From: Planctomycetaceae bacterium
GTDB taxonomy: Bacteria; Planctomycetota; Planctomycetia; Planctomycetales; Planctomycetaceae
Length of the DNA stretch: 64,000 nt
Direction: 5' to 3'
Assembly (NCBI GenBank): GCA_020638955.1
Contig: JACKHO010000001.1
Coordinates: forward strand, 744,001-808,000
The notes under the pieces are model-generated. The model did no database searches and was not told the DNA's origin. It saw nothing but the letters and a program-made list of their open reading frames with translations. A program made the position numbers and the translations under genes. Position 1 is the stretch's first letter, and every line of letters starts with the position of its first letter. Shown piece after piece: positions 47,597 through 57,991 of this stretch.

Positions 47597-48544
47597 ATGC
47601 AAACACTGGAATCATTGAAACGGCAAATCGATAACGTCGAAGACCTCTCTTCGGTCGTTAAGACGATGAAAACACTGGCCGCTGTCAGCATTCGACAGTA
47701 CGAACAGGCCGTTGAGTCATTGGCGGATTACTTCTCCACAGTCGAATGCGGGTTGCAAATCTTGTTGCGAGAACAGCCAGTCACTTCGGCAGTTGAACTC
47801 ACAGGTGCACATCGCGTGGGGCCGATTGTCTTTGGCTCTGACCAGGGGATGTGCGGTAACTTCAACGAACAAGTCGCGACCTTTGCCACCAGCCATCTGT
47901 GCGATGAACTCAAACTGAAACAAGCTGACTGTTCGCTGCTGGTCGTCGGCTCGCGGGCATCTTCTCATCTCGCCGATGCTGGATTCACCATTGACGAAGA
48001 AATCTCAGTTGCCAGCTCCGGCATCGGGTATCACTGATGTTGTCCAGAAGCTGTTAGCCGCTATTGCACCGTGGCGTGTGGAGAAGCGTATTGGCCGCAT
48101 CCTACTGTACTGGAACCGCCGTCAGGCTGTGTCGTCATACACAGGGCATTGGCAGGAACTGCTGCCGGTGCGGCCCGAGCAGTTTCGGCTGCCACACAAC
48201 CAAGAGTGGCCGGGAAAGTCCCTGCCGCAGCATACAATGGACCGTGAAATACTGTTTACACGTCTCATCCAGCAGTATCTGTTTGTTTCCCTGTTTCAGG
48301 CCCATGCGGAATCTCTGCTGGTGAAAATGCCAGCCGTATTGCCAGCATGCATGCAGCGGAGCGGAATATTCAATCTCGCCTCGATGAGCTGCGAAGTGAG
48401 TATCATCAAAAGCGGCAGACGGTTATCACGGAGGAATTACTCGACGTCGTGACCGGCGTTGAAGCTCTCATGCGGGGCAGTACGCGGATGATGAAGTCTC
48501 ATAACGCCCCTGTCCCGCGAATCGGTTCAATCAATTTCTTTTGA
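47597..48544 (+). CDS. atpG: N-ATPase gamma subunit, interrupted by two frameshifts
   Basis: Read as one gene of ~315 residues. It starts MQTLESLKRQIDNVEDL with the in-frame ATG at 47597; GSDQGMCGNFNE is the gamma core motif. As given, the frame breaks at a GGG run (48026-48028, one extra G: ...SSGIG then ITDVVQKLL in the next frame) and again near 48321 (one base lost: ...QAHAESLL then ENASRIASMHAAERN). The last frame reaches the end of a normal gamma helix (QTVITEELLDVVTGVEAL). All expected parts are present, so sequencing error is more likely than decay. Confidence 0.85.
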
Positions 48545-48637
48545 TGGAAGACCGCCGAGAGGAATCTGTGTAGAATACGAAGCGGTATTCAGCCCGTTGC
48601 GTACGCCCTTTGCCTTCCTCCGACATCCCGCCTGTCG

Positions 48638-51600
48638 ATGACCAAATCTGCTACGTATGCGGCCGTTCTGGTTGCCCTGTTGAACGCTGCCGCATTTGCT
48701 GCGGAATCCACTCTCTTTTAATCAGGACATTCGGCCCATTCTTTCCGAGTACTGCTATGCGTGTCATGGTCCGGACAAGAATCATCGCGAGGCCGATTTG
48801 CGTCTGGATGACCGGGAATCAGCCATCGAATTTGGTGCCATTGTTCCTGGTAACGCTTCAAAGAGTCTGATGGTCGAACGAATTCAAAGTTCGGACCCGG
48901 ACCAGATGATGCCACCGCCTGACTCGGGAAGAAGCTGAATGCCGAACAAAGCAGAAGCTGATGTCCTGGATTGAACAGGGAGCCGAGTACCAGAAGCACT
49001 GGTCTTTTGAGCCGGTGCCAGATGTTGTTTCCATTCCCGATGCCCAGGGTGAGTGGCCTCGGAATGATGTCGATCGATTCGTGGCGAATTCACTGAATGA
49101 CAAGGGGCTCACTCCCAACGTGGAAGCGTCACGGGCAACTTGGCTGCGACGGGTGACGTTTGATCTCACCGGGCTGCCTCCGACTCTCGACGAGTTGGAT
49201 GCGTTCGAGAAAGACGCAAACGCCCGAGGCGTACGAAAAAAAGTCGTGGAGCGATTGCAGCGTTCGCCGGCTTATGGCGAACGGATGGCAAACATGTGGC
49301 TCGACGTCGCTCGTTATGCTGACACCTTTGGCTACCAGAGTGATGTCGAAATGGACGTCTGGCCGTGGCGTGACTGGGTCATCCGTGCGTTCAACACCAA
49401 CATGCCGTACGACGAGTTTCTCACGGAACAAATTGCGGGCGACATGCTGCCGAACGCAAGGCAAGATTCGCGGTTGGCGACGACGTTTAACCGACTGCAT
49501 CGTCAAACCAATGAAGGGGGAAGCGTTCCGGAAGAGTTTCGAATTGCTGCAGGGATTGCTGATCGAACCACGACAGCCGGAACTGCATTTCTCGGGCTGA
49601 CGCTGGAGTGTTGCCGCTGCCATGATCATAAATTTGATCCCATTACGCAGCGGGACTTCTATCAACTCTCAGCGTATTTCTCCGATATCGACGAACTTGG
49701 TGTGTACGCACACTTCACACGCGGACGACCGACACCCGCCATGTTGCTCTACGAAGGTGACCAACTGGAAAAGCATGAGGCACTGAAGTCGGAAGTCCGA
49801 TTGGCTGTGGCAGAATTCCAGGCAGCAGTCGCAGCGGCATCCGAGAACTGGCGGAAGAATCCGGACGAACTAATCAAAGCGTTGCCCGAACCGCGTGAGG
49901 CCATCTTGCATGTGCCGCTCGAAGGAGATGTCGATGGCGTCGTCGGCAAGGCGACGAAGTGCAATGGCGATGCGGAAATCAAATGCAGTGACAATTCGGA
50001 CTTTGGAAGGAACTCCCCTTCTCGCTCAGTCTGTGGGTGAATCCTGCCATTCAGCAACCGCGAATGCTGGTGCTGCATCAGTCGGTCGCTGCGGAGGACT
50101 CCGCGTTTCGTGGATTACAACTTAACCATTGATGACGGGCATCCTGAGTTTTCGCTCATCCACTTCTGGCCGGGGAACGCCGTTCGCGTTGAGAGTCACG
50201 CAGCGATTCCTGTAACCGAGTGGACGCATCTGGCGATTACGCATGATGGAAGTGGCCAGGCCACAGGCTTGCGGATGTTCATCAATGGGCAACTTGCCGA
50301 GACGAATGTCGAGCGAGATGGCCTGACGCTCGATTTCCGCCACCGCAAAGAATGGGGCGACTCAATGCGCGAAGTGTAAAACTGGCTTTGGGTGCACGCT
50401 TCCGTGACGTTGGTTTTCGTGATGGTCTGGTCGATGAACTCAAAGGCATTCGATGTTCAGCTCTCGCGAGCGGAAGTGGCATCCCTCTATTACTCGATCA
50501 AGCCAGATGAAGTCCCAGCAACAATCGACCTCGATGTGGCGATGGACCATCAATTGCTCGTTCATGATGAGGCTGTCATGGCGGCACGCAAAAAACTCGA
50601 GGACGTCCGCAATCGTGAGAACGAATTCGTTTCGACAATCCGGCAAATCATGGTGATGCAGCGATCGGATTTGGCACAACCAACGCATATTCTGCACCGT
50701 GGCGAGTACACTGAGCCGCGTGATGTGGTTTCAGCCGGAGTTCCTGAACTGCTCCGCGACATTCCAGCAGAAGGTGAAGGACGCCTGGCACTCGCCCGTT
50801 GGATGACCAATTCGCCCGAATCCACTGACGTCGCGAGTCATCGCCAATCGAATGTGGCATTTATTCTTCGGTCGCGGAATTGTGGTTACGCTCGAAGATT
50901 TCGGAGCACAGGGCTCACCTCCTTCGCATCCCGAACTTCTTGATTATCTGGCCCGATATCTCGTTGACAACAACTGGGACTTGCAGAAGCTGCAGCGGCA
51001 GATTGTCCTGTCGTCAACGTACCGACAGTCCTCGACAGCGCGCAGCGATGGTGGACTACAAACGCGACCCTGACAACACTGTGGTTGTCGCGCGGACCGA
51101 AGCATCGCCTGTCAGCTGAGCAACTCCGCGACGCCGCTCTCCACGCAAGCGGACTGCTGGTGGCAAAGACTGGCGGACCGAGCGTTATGCCATATCAGCC
51201 TGCCGGGCTCTGGGAAGAGTCAGGTACCGGGAAAACGTATCATCAGTCAAAAGGTGAAGGGCTGTACCGACGCAGCCTGTACACATTCTGGCGACGCACC
51301 GCTCCACCGCCGTCGATGCTGACATTCGATGCCACGAGTCGCGAGTCGTGCGCGGCCCGTCGCGAAGTCACGACAACTCCATTGCAGGCACTCGTATTCC
51401 TGAATGATCCGCAGTACGTCGAAGCGTCCCGTGTGCTGGCTGAGAAACTCCTGACAACTCATGTTGAAGAACCATCTGCCCGGTGGGACGAACTGTTCCG
51501 GCGACTCATCAGTCGCCAGCCAACCGACAACGAACGAACAGTGATTAATGAACTCTACGAGGAACAGTTGGCGTACTTCCAGACAGAAGGGATACATGTC

Positions 51601-51723
51601 GATGAGTTTCTGCAGGTGGGTGAGCGACCTGTCGGAGAAGGTGTCGACCGAGCCGATTTGGCAGCGACCGCAGTCGTAGTTCAAACCGTTATTGCCTATG
51701 ACGAAACGGTCATGCTGCGTTAG
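48638..51723 (+). pseudogene. DUF1549-LamG-DUF1553 planctomycete protein, broken by about ten indels as read
   Basis: Signal peptide from ATG 48638 (MTKSATYAAVLVALLNAAAFA). In order, in changing frames: a PSCyt1-type haem motif CYACHGPDKN, DUF1549 with WLDVARYADTFGYQ and CRCHDHKFDPI, an inserted LamG-like beta domain (about residues 330-500, with WTHLAITHDGSGQATGLRMFINGQL), and DUF1553 with WHLFFGRGIV and a C-terminal FLNDPQYVEASRVLAEK. Indels as read: ~48712, ~48923 (GG for GGG), ~48952 (AAA for AAAA), ~50022 (C run), ~50118, ~50366, ~50447, ~50822, ~51047 and ~51078. No in-frame stop by substitution was seen. Adjacent to a DUF1501 gene, the normal partner. Confidence 0.85.
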
Positions 51724-51784
51724 TGCCCCCGTTTCAAATGAAGGTTCAAGTGAAATGCAAAGCTCGCGAATAGGAGAAGTCACA

Positions 51785-53230
51785 ATGAACAACCTGGTTG
51801 AACGACGCCATTGGTTGCAACGGATGGGACTTGGCTTTGGCTCGCTCGCTGCGTCATACCTCATGCAGCGGGACGAACTCCGAGCGGAAACGGCCACCGC
51901 GGCCGGGATTCCAACGGGAGGCGTGATTAACCCCACGCATCATGCTCCGAAAGCGAAACGCGTTATTTATCTGTTCCAGGCGGGAGGTCCCTCGCAACTG
52001 GAGACGTGGGACTACAAGCCACTACTCAACGAACGTCAGGGAGAACCACTCCCTGATTCTGTCCGCAACGGACAACGACTGACGGGTATGTCGGGGAATC
52101 AGGCCATTTTGCCGCTCGCTGGTTCGATGTTCAAATTCGAGCAACAGGGGAAGGCCGGGACTTGGGTGAGCGAGTTGCAGCCCCATCTCGCGAAGCAGGT
52201 GGATCGGCTCGCGGTCATCAAGTCGATGTACACCGAAGCCATCAACCACGACCCGGCCATTACCATGTTACAGACGGGGAATCAGATTTCCGGGCGTCCG
52301 AGTATTGGGTCGTGGCTGCACTACGGGCTGGGAAGTGACAGCGACAATTTGCCTGCGTTTGTCGTGCTGATTACCAAAGGAAAAGGCGGACAGCCACTTT
52401 ATTCGCGGCTCTGGGGATCTGGTTTTCTGCCCGCCCGGTATCAGGGAGTGCAATTCCGTTCGGGCAAAGAACCGGTGCTGTACCTCGACAATCCTCCAGG
52501 GATTTCGCGTGAAAGCCGCCGCAGCATGCTCGACCGCCTGAAACAGTTGCACGAACTGGAACAAAGTCGCCTCGCTGATCCCGAACTGGCAACCCGCATT
52601 GGCCAGTATGAAATGGCTTATCAAATGCAGGCGAGTGTTCCCCGAAGTGGCTGACCTGTCGAGTGAGCCGCAACATATCCTCGACAGCTACGGCCCCGAT
52701 GCCACTAAACCAGGAACGTTTGCCGCCAACTGCGTGCTCGCCCGACGACTGGCCGAACGTGGTGTGCGATTCATCCAGCTTTATCATCAGGGATGGGATC
52801 ACCACGGCAACATTCCCGGCGGAATGAAAACCCAGTGTCAGGAGACCGATCAACCTGCTGCGGCACTGCTGGAAGATTTGCAACAGCGGGGCATGCTCGA
52901 AGACACGCTTGTCATTTGGGGTGGAGAGTTTGGCGGACCAATTACTCACAAGGCACGCTCACGGCGACGAACTATGGTCGTGACCACCATCCCCGCTGTT
53001 TCAGCATGTGGATGGCGGGTGGTGGAGTTCGAGGCGGAGTGTCTTACGGAGAGACCTGCGAATTTGGATACAACATTGTCGAGAACGGTGTGCATGTGCG
53101 AGACTTGCACGCCACGCTCATGCATTTGATGGGCATCGACCACAAGCGGTTTACTGCCAAATTCCAGGGACTCGACGCACGACTCACCGGTGTGGAACCC
53201 TCGCGAGTGGTCGAAGAGATTCTCGCTTAG
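51785..53230 (+). CDS. DUF1501 family protein, interrupted by two indels
   Basis: About 480 residues from the ATG at 51785. N-terminal Tat-like start (MNNLVERRHWLQRMGLGFGSLAASYL). Body: KRVIYLFQAGGPSQLETWDYKP, a D-x-x-R-x-H-E-type region and HGNIPGG. The frame breaks at a CCCC run (52640-52643, one extra C: ...QASVP then EVADLSSEP) and near 52933 (one C lost: GEFG then RTNYSQGT). The final frame reads NYGRDHHPRCFSMWMAGGG and ends at 53230. The DUF1501 family shares the sulfatase/alkaline-phosphatase-like fold. It follows the DUF1549/1553 gene, as usual. Confidence 0.88.
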
Positions 53231-53274
53231 ATTGAAATTCCATTCAGACACATTCTCCCAAGTCATTTAAACAC

Positions 53275-54099
53275 ATGCTCAAAAACAATCTCTACTCGCT
53301 CCTGACTGTTACGTCGGCCTTCGTTGCCCTCACTGCTTGTACCAGCCTTGCTGGTGAAACGGTACCGGAGGATGCCAAGTCATGGCCCGAGTTGAGCACG
53401 GACGGAGTGCATGCACACGTCGGCGAGAACACACTCTGGCTGCAGGTGGACAAGGTGGCCTCTCAGGCGGGCCGCGTTGTGATTCCGAGACTATGTGCGT
53501 CCATTCGTTCCGTAGTCTGGTGCCAGCATCCTGATGTGCTCGTCAATGTCGCCCCCGAACCGAATGAATGGATTTTCAGTTGGAAACCGCAGGGTGACGA
53601 AGACGCGCTGCTGAAAATCCGTTTTGACACACAGCCGCTGCTGCCTGTTGATTGCCCCATTGCCACACCCAATGGTGATGGTTCTGTCATGCTCCACGCG
53701 TATCAGGCCAGCACCTTTGGTGAGAAGCTGCGATTTGAACCACAGTGGTACAAAAACACTGTCGGTTACTGGGCCGTGGCGACCGACTACGCGACCTGGA
53801 AGCTGAAACTCGATGCCCCGGGCACCTATTCAGTTGCTGTGCTTCAGGGATGTGGAAGCGGACAGGGAGGCAGTGACGCCAAGCTTACGCTCAGCCAGAC
53901 AGACAAAGTCGAGGCGGAAGTGGCATTTCAGACCATCGATACAGGTCACTTTCAAAACTTCCGCTGGAATCACCTTGGCTTTGTCACCGTGACGACTGCA
54001 GGCGAATACGAACTCCGCATTACTCCTGTCAGAATTGCCAAGGGAGCCCTCTTTGATGTGCGTACCATCCATCTGGTGAAGCAGGCCACTGCCCCGTAG
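53275..54099 (+). CDS. Secreted beta-sandwich protein (DUF5077-like)
   Basis: 274 residues with a signal peptide that has a cysteine (FVALTACTSLAGET), so a lipobox is possible (ALTAC). The C-terminal ~110 residues resemble DUF5077/carbohydrate-binding-like sandwiches: VGYWAVATDYATWKLKLDAPGTYSVAVLQGCGSGQGGS, then a WNHLG strand and the final strand FDVRTIHLVK. Third gene of a rightward cluster with DUF1549/1553 and DUF1501. Role probably surface or substrate binding; unproven. Intact reading frame. Confidence 0.7.
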   Translation: MLKNNLYSLLTVTSAFVALTACTSLAGETVPEDAKSWPELSTDGVHAHVGENTLWLQVDKVASQAGRVVIPRLCASIRSVVWCQHPDVLVNVAPEPNEWIFSWKPQGDEDALLKIRFDTQPLLPVDCPIATPNGDGSVMLHAYQASTFGEKLRFEPQWYKNTVGYWAVATDYATWKLKLDAPGTYSVAVLQGCGSGQGGSDAKLTLSQTDKVEAEVAFQTIDTGHFQNFRWNHLGFVTVTTAGEYELRITPVRIAKGALFDVRTIHLVKQATAP

Positions 54100-54136
54100 T
54101 AAGAATCTTCAATTCATAACCTGGAAGCAAAAAAGC

Positions 54137-54175
54137 GGCCCGAGTTGCAGTTCGCAACTCAGGCCATTTTTTTTT
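54137..54175 (+). terminator. Strong intrinsic terminator, usable from both sides
   Basis: The stem GGCCCGAGTTGC (54137-54148) pairs with GCAACTCAGGCC (54154-54165), one mismatch, loop AGTTC, and is followed by an uninterrupted run of nine T (54167-54175). An A5 run precedes the stem, so the reverse strand also has a U-tract. It separates convergent gene ends at 54099 and 54192. Confidence 0.9.
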
Positions 54176-54191
54176 GTTCATCAACTGACAA

Positions 54192-55013
54192 CTAGAAGTT
54201 GTAACTCCGATTCTTCACGTCGAAGTCAGCGTCGTTGAGGCCGATGTTGGTTCGCAGGTTCGTGTAGAGGTAATCTTCGGCCAACGTGGCTTCACGGTCG
54301 CGGCGACCGGGGAAATCATACTGTTGAATGCGAATTGGCAGACCGTTTTCGTTGTCGATGTAGAGCCGTGTCATCTGGAACTTCACGCCGGCAAGCTGCT
54401 TTGCGTAGGAAGATTCAATAACGGTGCAGGCAGTCTTCCCGATTTGTGAATTGGCGAAGACGTTGACCTTGGCTTCCGAGTACTTCATTTCGTTCAGCCA
54501 CTGCTCGGCAGCCTCGGTCACCATTTTCCGCATGCCAATCATGGTCGCGGGATGGCGGTTGCCGTCCATTGCCATACTTCCTTCGGGATCGAGCGACAGT
54601 GTTCCGGCCAGTCCACGGAATCCTACGTCGTGGGCGTAGAGCATGTTTTTATTCTGGCCCTCGACAAACAGCACTTCTCGACCGGCGCTTGGGGAAACGA
54701 ACTTCAGGTACACGCTGAACGGCTCTTCTCGCAGCTTCAGCTCCATTTGAGCCTTGACCAGGCTGCGGCCAATCTTTTCCTGCTTTGTAAAGGTTGCAGT
54801 GTAGTCCTTTACTTCGTCGAGTTTCTGGAGCGATGCGTACGCCTTCTCAATGGCGGGCATCAGCGGGTGTGTGCCTTCAGCCTTTTCGATGCGCGCGGCG
54901 ATCTTTGCTGGATCGGCGGAGAGGGTTCGGGAAAGAACGGCTCCTGTTCCAAAGAGGAGAGCTCCGGTTCCGAACAGTTTCAGAAAACGACGGCGAGAGG
55001 ATTTCGACGACAT
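54192..55013 (-). CDS. DUF1571 domain-containing exported protein
   Basis: 273 residues. Begins MSSKSSRRRFLKLFGTGALLFGTGAVL, a Tat-type signal. DUF1571 signature: YTATFTKQEKIGRSLVKAQ, a long beta-rich middle (YLKFVSPSAGREVLFVEGQN), and the C-terminal RIQQYDFPG. The fold resembles lipoprotein-carrier (LolA-like) barrels, but substrate is unknown. ATG at 55013 with a clear signal. One intact reading frame in a region otherwise full of indels. Confidence 0.9.
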   Translation of the reverse strand: MSSKSSRRRFLKLFGTGALLFGTGAVLSRTLSADPAKIAARIEKAEGTHPLMPAIEKAYASLQKLDEVKDYTATFTKQEKIGRSLVKAQMELKLREEPFSVYLKFVSPSAGREVLFVEGQNKNMLYAHDVGFRGLAGTLSLDPEGSMAMDGNRHPATMIGMRKMVTEAAEQWLNEMKYSEAKVNVFANSQIGKTACTVIESSYAKQLAGVKFQMTRLYIDNENGLPIRIQQYDFPGRRDREATLAEDYLYTNLRTNIGLNDADFDVKNRSYNF

Positions 55014-55217
55014 GGTCTTCCTTTTGACTCAACTTCACGTCCGTGGAAAGTGGTGGCATGCATTGAGCGCGCCTTGCCCCACTCGGCGCATCGACATTCT
55101 CTTTCGGCTGACTTTGCTGGAAGGAGCCGGGCTGGCTCTGTTGATGGCAAGCGGGGTCCAGTTGGAGAATCTGCGCAGGAATTGGCCGCACTCATATAAA
55201 GAGTCGCGAATGCAAAC

Positions 55218-55247
55218 AGCGGCCGCTTCACTTTCGAAGCGGCCGCT
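55218..55247 (-). terminator. Perfect 12-bp hairpin below the S41 protease gene
   Basis: AGCGGCCGCTTC (55218-55229) and GAAGCGGCCGCT (55236-55247) form a perfect stem with a six-base loop, located 28 bases beyond the stop of the leftward protease gene. Read on the minus strand the stem is followed by GTTTGC, so the U-tract is weak. Likely a transcription terminator for that gene. Confidence 0.7.
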
Positions 55248-55275
55248 GCGACACTCAGAATCACGTGTTGAGGGC

Positions 55276-57192
55276 TTAGTGCAACGTTAATCCAGACTCC
55301 AGCGGAAGTGGACGTGGCAGGCGAGTTTCGGTGGTTCCGAAGTTGCCAGGTCGCATGGTCGACCAGTTGCCATTCGTTCCCCAGGCCTGAGGATAGTTGG
55401 ACTGTCCTGCAGGAATCTGATTTGGTTGTGGAAGGTATTGCACTTGTGACGGTGCTGCTGGTTGGGCAGGACTTGCCTGTCGGTAGCTCATTGGTCGGCC
55501 TTGAGCCGAAGCCAGAGCCATTTGGCCAGGTGCTCCTGCGGCGATGGTTTGCAATGCGGACTGGATGTCGGTGTCATTTGCTCCACCTCTGTAGCCGACC
55601 GTTGTCTGTTCAGCGACCGCCAGGTCAGGTTCCACTCCGGCACCAGCCATTTCGCGTCCGGTTGGGGAGTAGAACTTGGCTGTTGTCAGCTTCAGGACAC
55701 CCGAAACCGTTCGCAGTGGGAAGTGTGTTTGCACCGTCCCTTTGCCGTAGGAATGTCGTCCCATGATGACTCCGCGACCGTTGTCTTGAATTGCGGCGGC
55801 GAAGATTTCACTGGCACTTGCCGAGTTTTCGTCGACCAGCACAACCAGAGGCACTGCCCAGGTCTTGTCGAACGATGCCGACTCCTGAGTATTGTCATCT
55901 GAGTTGCGTCCTCGTGTTGACACAATGACTCCCCGAGGAAGGAACAGGTTCGAAACATCCACCGACTCATCCAACAGGCCACCAGGATTTCCACGCAGGT
56001 CGAGGATGAGGCCTTTCATGCCCTGGTTGTGTAGGGTGAACATGGCCTTTTCCAGGTCTTCCTTGGACGATTCGGAGAACTGCTTCAGCCGAACGTATCC
56101 CACTTTGCTGGCTTCATCGACCATTTTGGTTCCCGAGACGCTGCTCACGTAGAACCGTCGACGCGTTGTTGTGCCTCGCAGCATTTGACCGTTCCGATCG
56201 ATGTCGAGGGTCACCGACGTTCCTTCGCGTCCACCAATCAGGTTGGCAATCATATTGAGGCTTTGACCAGCGACGGACTGCTGATTGACTGCGACAATGA
56301 TGTCGCCAGCTTTCAGTCCCAATCCTTCGGCAGGACTTCCTTCAATCACTCCTTCCAGCAGTGCACCCCGAGAGTCGAGGGTCATTTCAATGCCAATTCC
56401 GACAATATTCTCTTCCAGGCCAGCTGTCTTGCGATTGTCCAGGTAAGCACCGGGGTATTCGCTTCCCGACTTTGGCATGAGGGCCGAGTATTTGTCGAGG
56501 GAATCGATGGTTGCGTTCAAGAACTCCAGAGCAATGGCTTCCTTACGGACACCCAGTTGACGGTTCGCCAGTTCGGCGGCGTACTGCATGAGACCGAGCG
56601 ACTCACTCATGCTACGGGCTGGCTGTGAGTAGGCCATTTGCTGCAAGCTGTTGTTGCACAGCGGCGACTGCCTGTGGGTTAGGTGAAACCCGGTTGGCCT
56701 GCAGGAACGCAGGGTTTTCGAGGGCCAGAGAAACACCTTCCAGTGCTGCTCTGGTGCGGTCTTCGTAGGAGTTGGGGCTCACGTGTCGAGCGTCGATCAT
56801 GTTCGAGGCCTCGGAGAACAGTGACATGACTTCATTCATGTTCGTCCGGCTGAGCAAACCCCAGCATTTCGGCACTCTGGTAACGAGCCGAGATTTTTCG
56901 TGAGTTATCATCTGCAGCAGTGTGGATGCCACTCCCGCTGTTTGGTGCCGTAACATCCTCCCTAGCACGAGGAGTTCCACTATCGAGAGCTGATGGTGTG
57001 AGACGGTAAGCCGAGACTTGTAATACATCTGACTCTTCGACTGCTGACTCATTAAAGACGCTGTGTTGTGCTGGTGTCGTTCAGTATGCAGGAATTCTGC
57101 AAATCCTGAGCTGGAGCCATACCACCCAGCAGAGTGGCCACAACCATGGCGAGAATTGAGGTGAGCAGGTGAGTCGTCTTGTGCGTGTTCAT
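55276..57192 (-). CDS. S41 family C-terminal processing protease, interrupted
   Basis: Signal peptide from the ATG at 57192 (MNTHKTTHLLTSILAMVVATLLGG). The C-terminal part is intact from about 56.63 kb: PDZ domain with GIGIEMTLDSRGALLEGVIEGSPAEGLGLKAGD, then the S41 core with GLILDLRGNPGGLLDESVDVS, the catalytic Ser in DENSASASEIFAAA and Lys in YGKGTVQT. The tail is Pro/Gln/Asn rich. At least two frame changes lie between 57.06 and 56.63 kb, where the non-catalytic helical N-terminal region is encoded. It follows csrA after 66 bases. Confidence 0.85.
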
Positions 57193-57258
57193 GGAAAGTT
57201 CCTTTTTTCCAAAGCGTATTAGTAAGAAGTGTGTGAACGTGATTCGTCTCTAACTGGA

Positions 57259-57468
57259 TCAGTTTTTGATGAGTTCGTTGGCGACTGAGGGAGCCTCTTC
57301 TTCTTTCATTGCGGCCAGTGCTTCAGCAAGCTCGCCTCGAAGCACGCGGACATCGCCGGGAGCTTCAATTCCAATCTTTGCTTTGCCACGGCCTGAAGAA
57401 ATCACTTTGATGACAATTCCGTCACCAATCCGAATCATCTCGCCTTGCTTGCGTGTGAGAACCAACAT
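57259..57468 (-). CDS. csrA: Carbon storage regulator CsrA
   Basis: 69 residues from the ATG at 57468 (MLVLTRKQGEMIRIGDGIVI), with an ideal ribosome-binding site AAGGAG (on the minus strand, 57475-57480) seven bases before it. RNA-binding post-transcriptional regulator that blocks ribosome binding at GGA motifs. The GEMIRIG strand and IGIEAPGDVRVLRGEL core are conserved. The frame runs upstream to 57600, but that part has no CsrA similarity. Confidence 0.96.
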   Translation of the reverse strand: MLVLTRKQGEMIRIGDGIVIKVISSGRGKAKIGIEAPGDVRVLRGELAEALAAMKEEEAPSVANELIKN

Positions 57469-57991
57469 GGCTTTCTCCTTATCCTTGGAAAAATCGTTTC
57501 TGTTTAAACCTCGCCTCTGGTGACTTGCCGGGTTGTTCCGGTTTGATGTGTCCCCTTCTGCGAACAGGAAAAAGGTAAGAGCAACGTGCGTGCCAAACAC
57601 ATTTCCACGCGGACGTTAATCGGCGCAAGTGAATAATTTCAAGTCGTTTAAGTTTTTTGATTTTTCGATGGCAGGTCTGGGCGATGTGTATCCATGTTCA
57701 CTCGCTTGTAATTCATGGAATTGGAAAATGCACCCGTTTGATGACTTTACAAAGTTTGCACGTCATCACTGGGATACTCCGGCAGAACCTGCGGGGGCAT
57801 CAGCGGTCTGGAATGAAGTCATATTGGGCGCACTCGGCGACTGAATACCGCTTTGAATCCGGCGTGGCACTGGTGCGAGTTGAATACCCCGGTGGTGGCA
57901 AGTACGATTTCCTTTTGGCGACCCGATTGTGACGCACTCGCCCAATCGTTTCGCGCCTCTTGCATTTCTGTCTTCACCCTTCTCCTTCATC
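57469..57991. other. Divergent intergenic region between csrA and the Sua5-PTP gene
   Basis: About 520 bases. Contains the csrA ribosome-binding site at the left end. A rightward small frame (57629-57844, 71 codons) overlaps a second one (57657-57932); together they could be a small protein broken by an indel near 57842, but no family similarity was recognised, so no gene is claimed. No RNA gene or repeat was seen. Confidence 0.35.

Noticed and set aside
48638..51723. Treating the fragments as separate small genes
   Set aside because: The fragments follow each other in the domain order of one DUF1549-DUF1553 protein; separate genes would be implausible.
57629..57932. Small overlapping rightward frames before the Sua5-PTP gene
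   Set aside because: No family similarity and no clear ribosome-binding site; could be one small gene with an indel, but not supportable.
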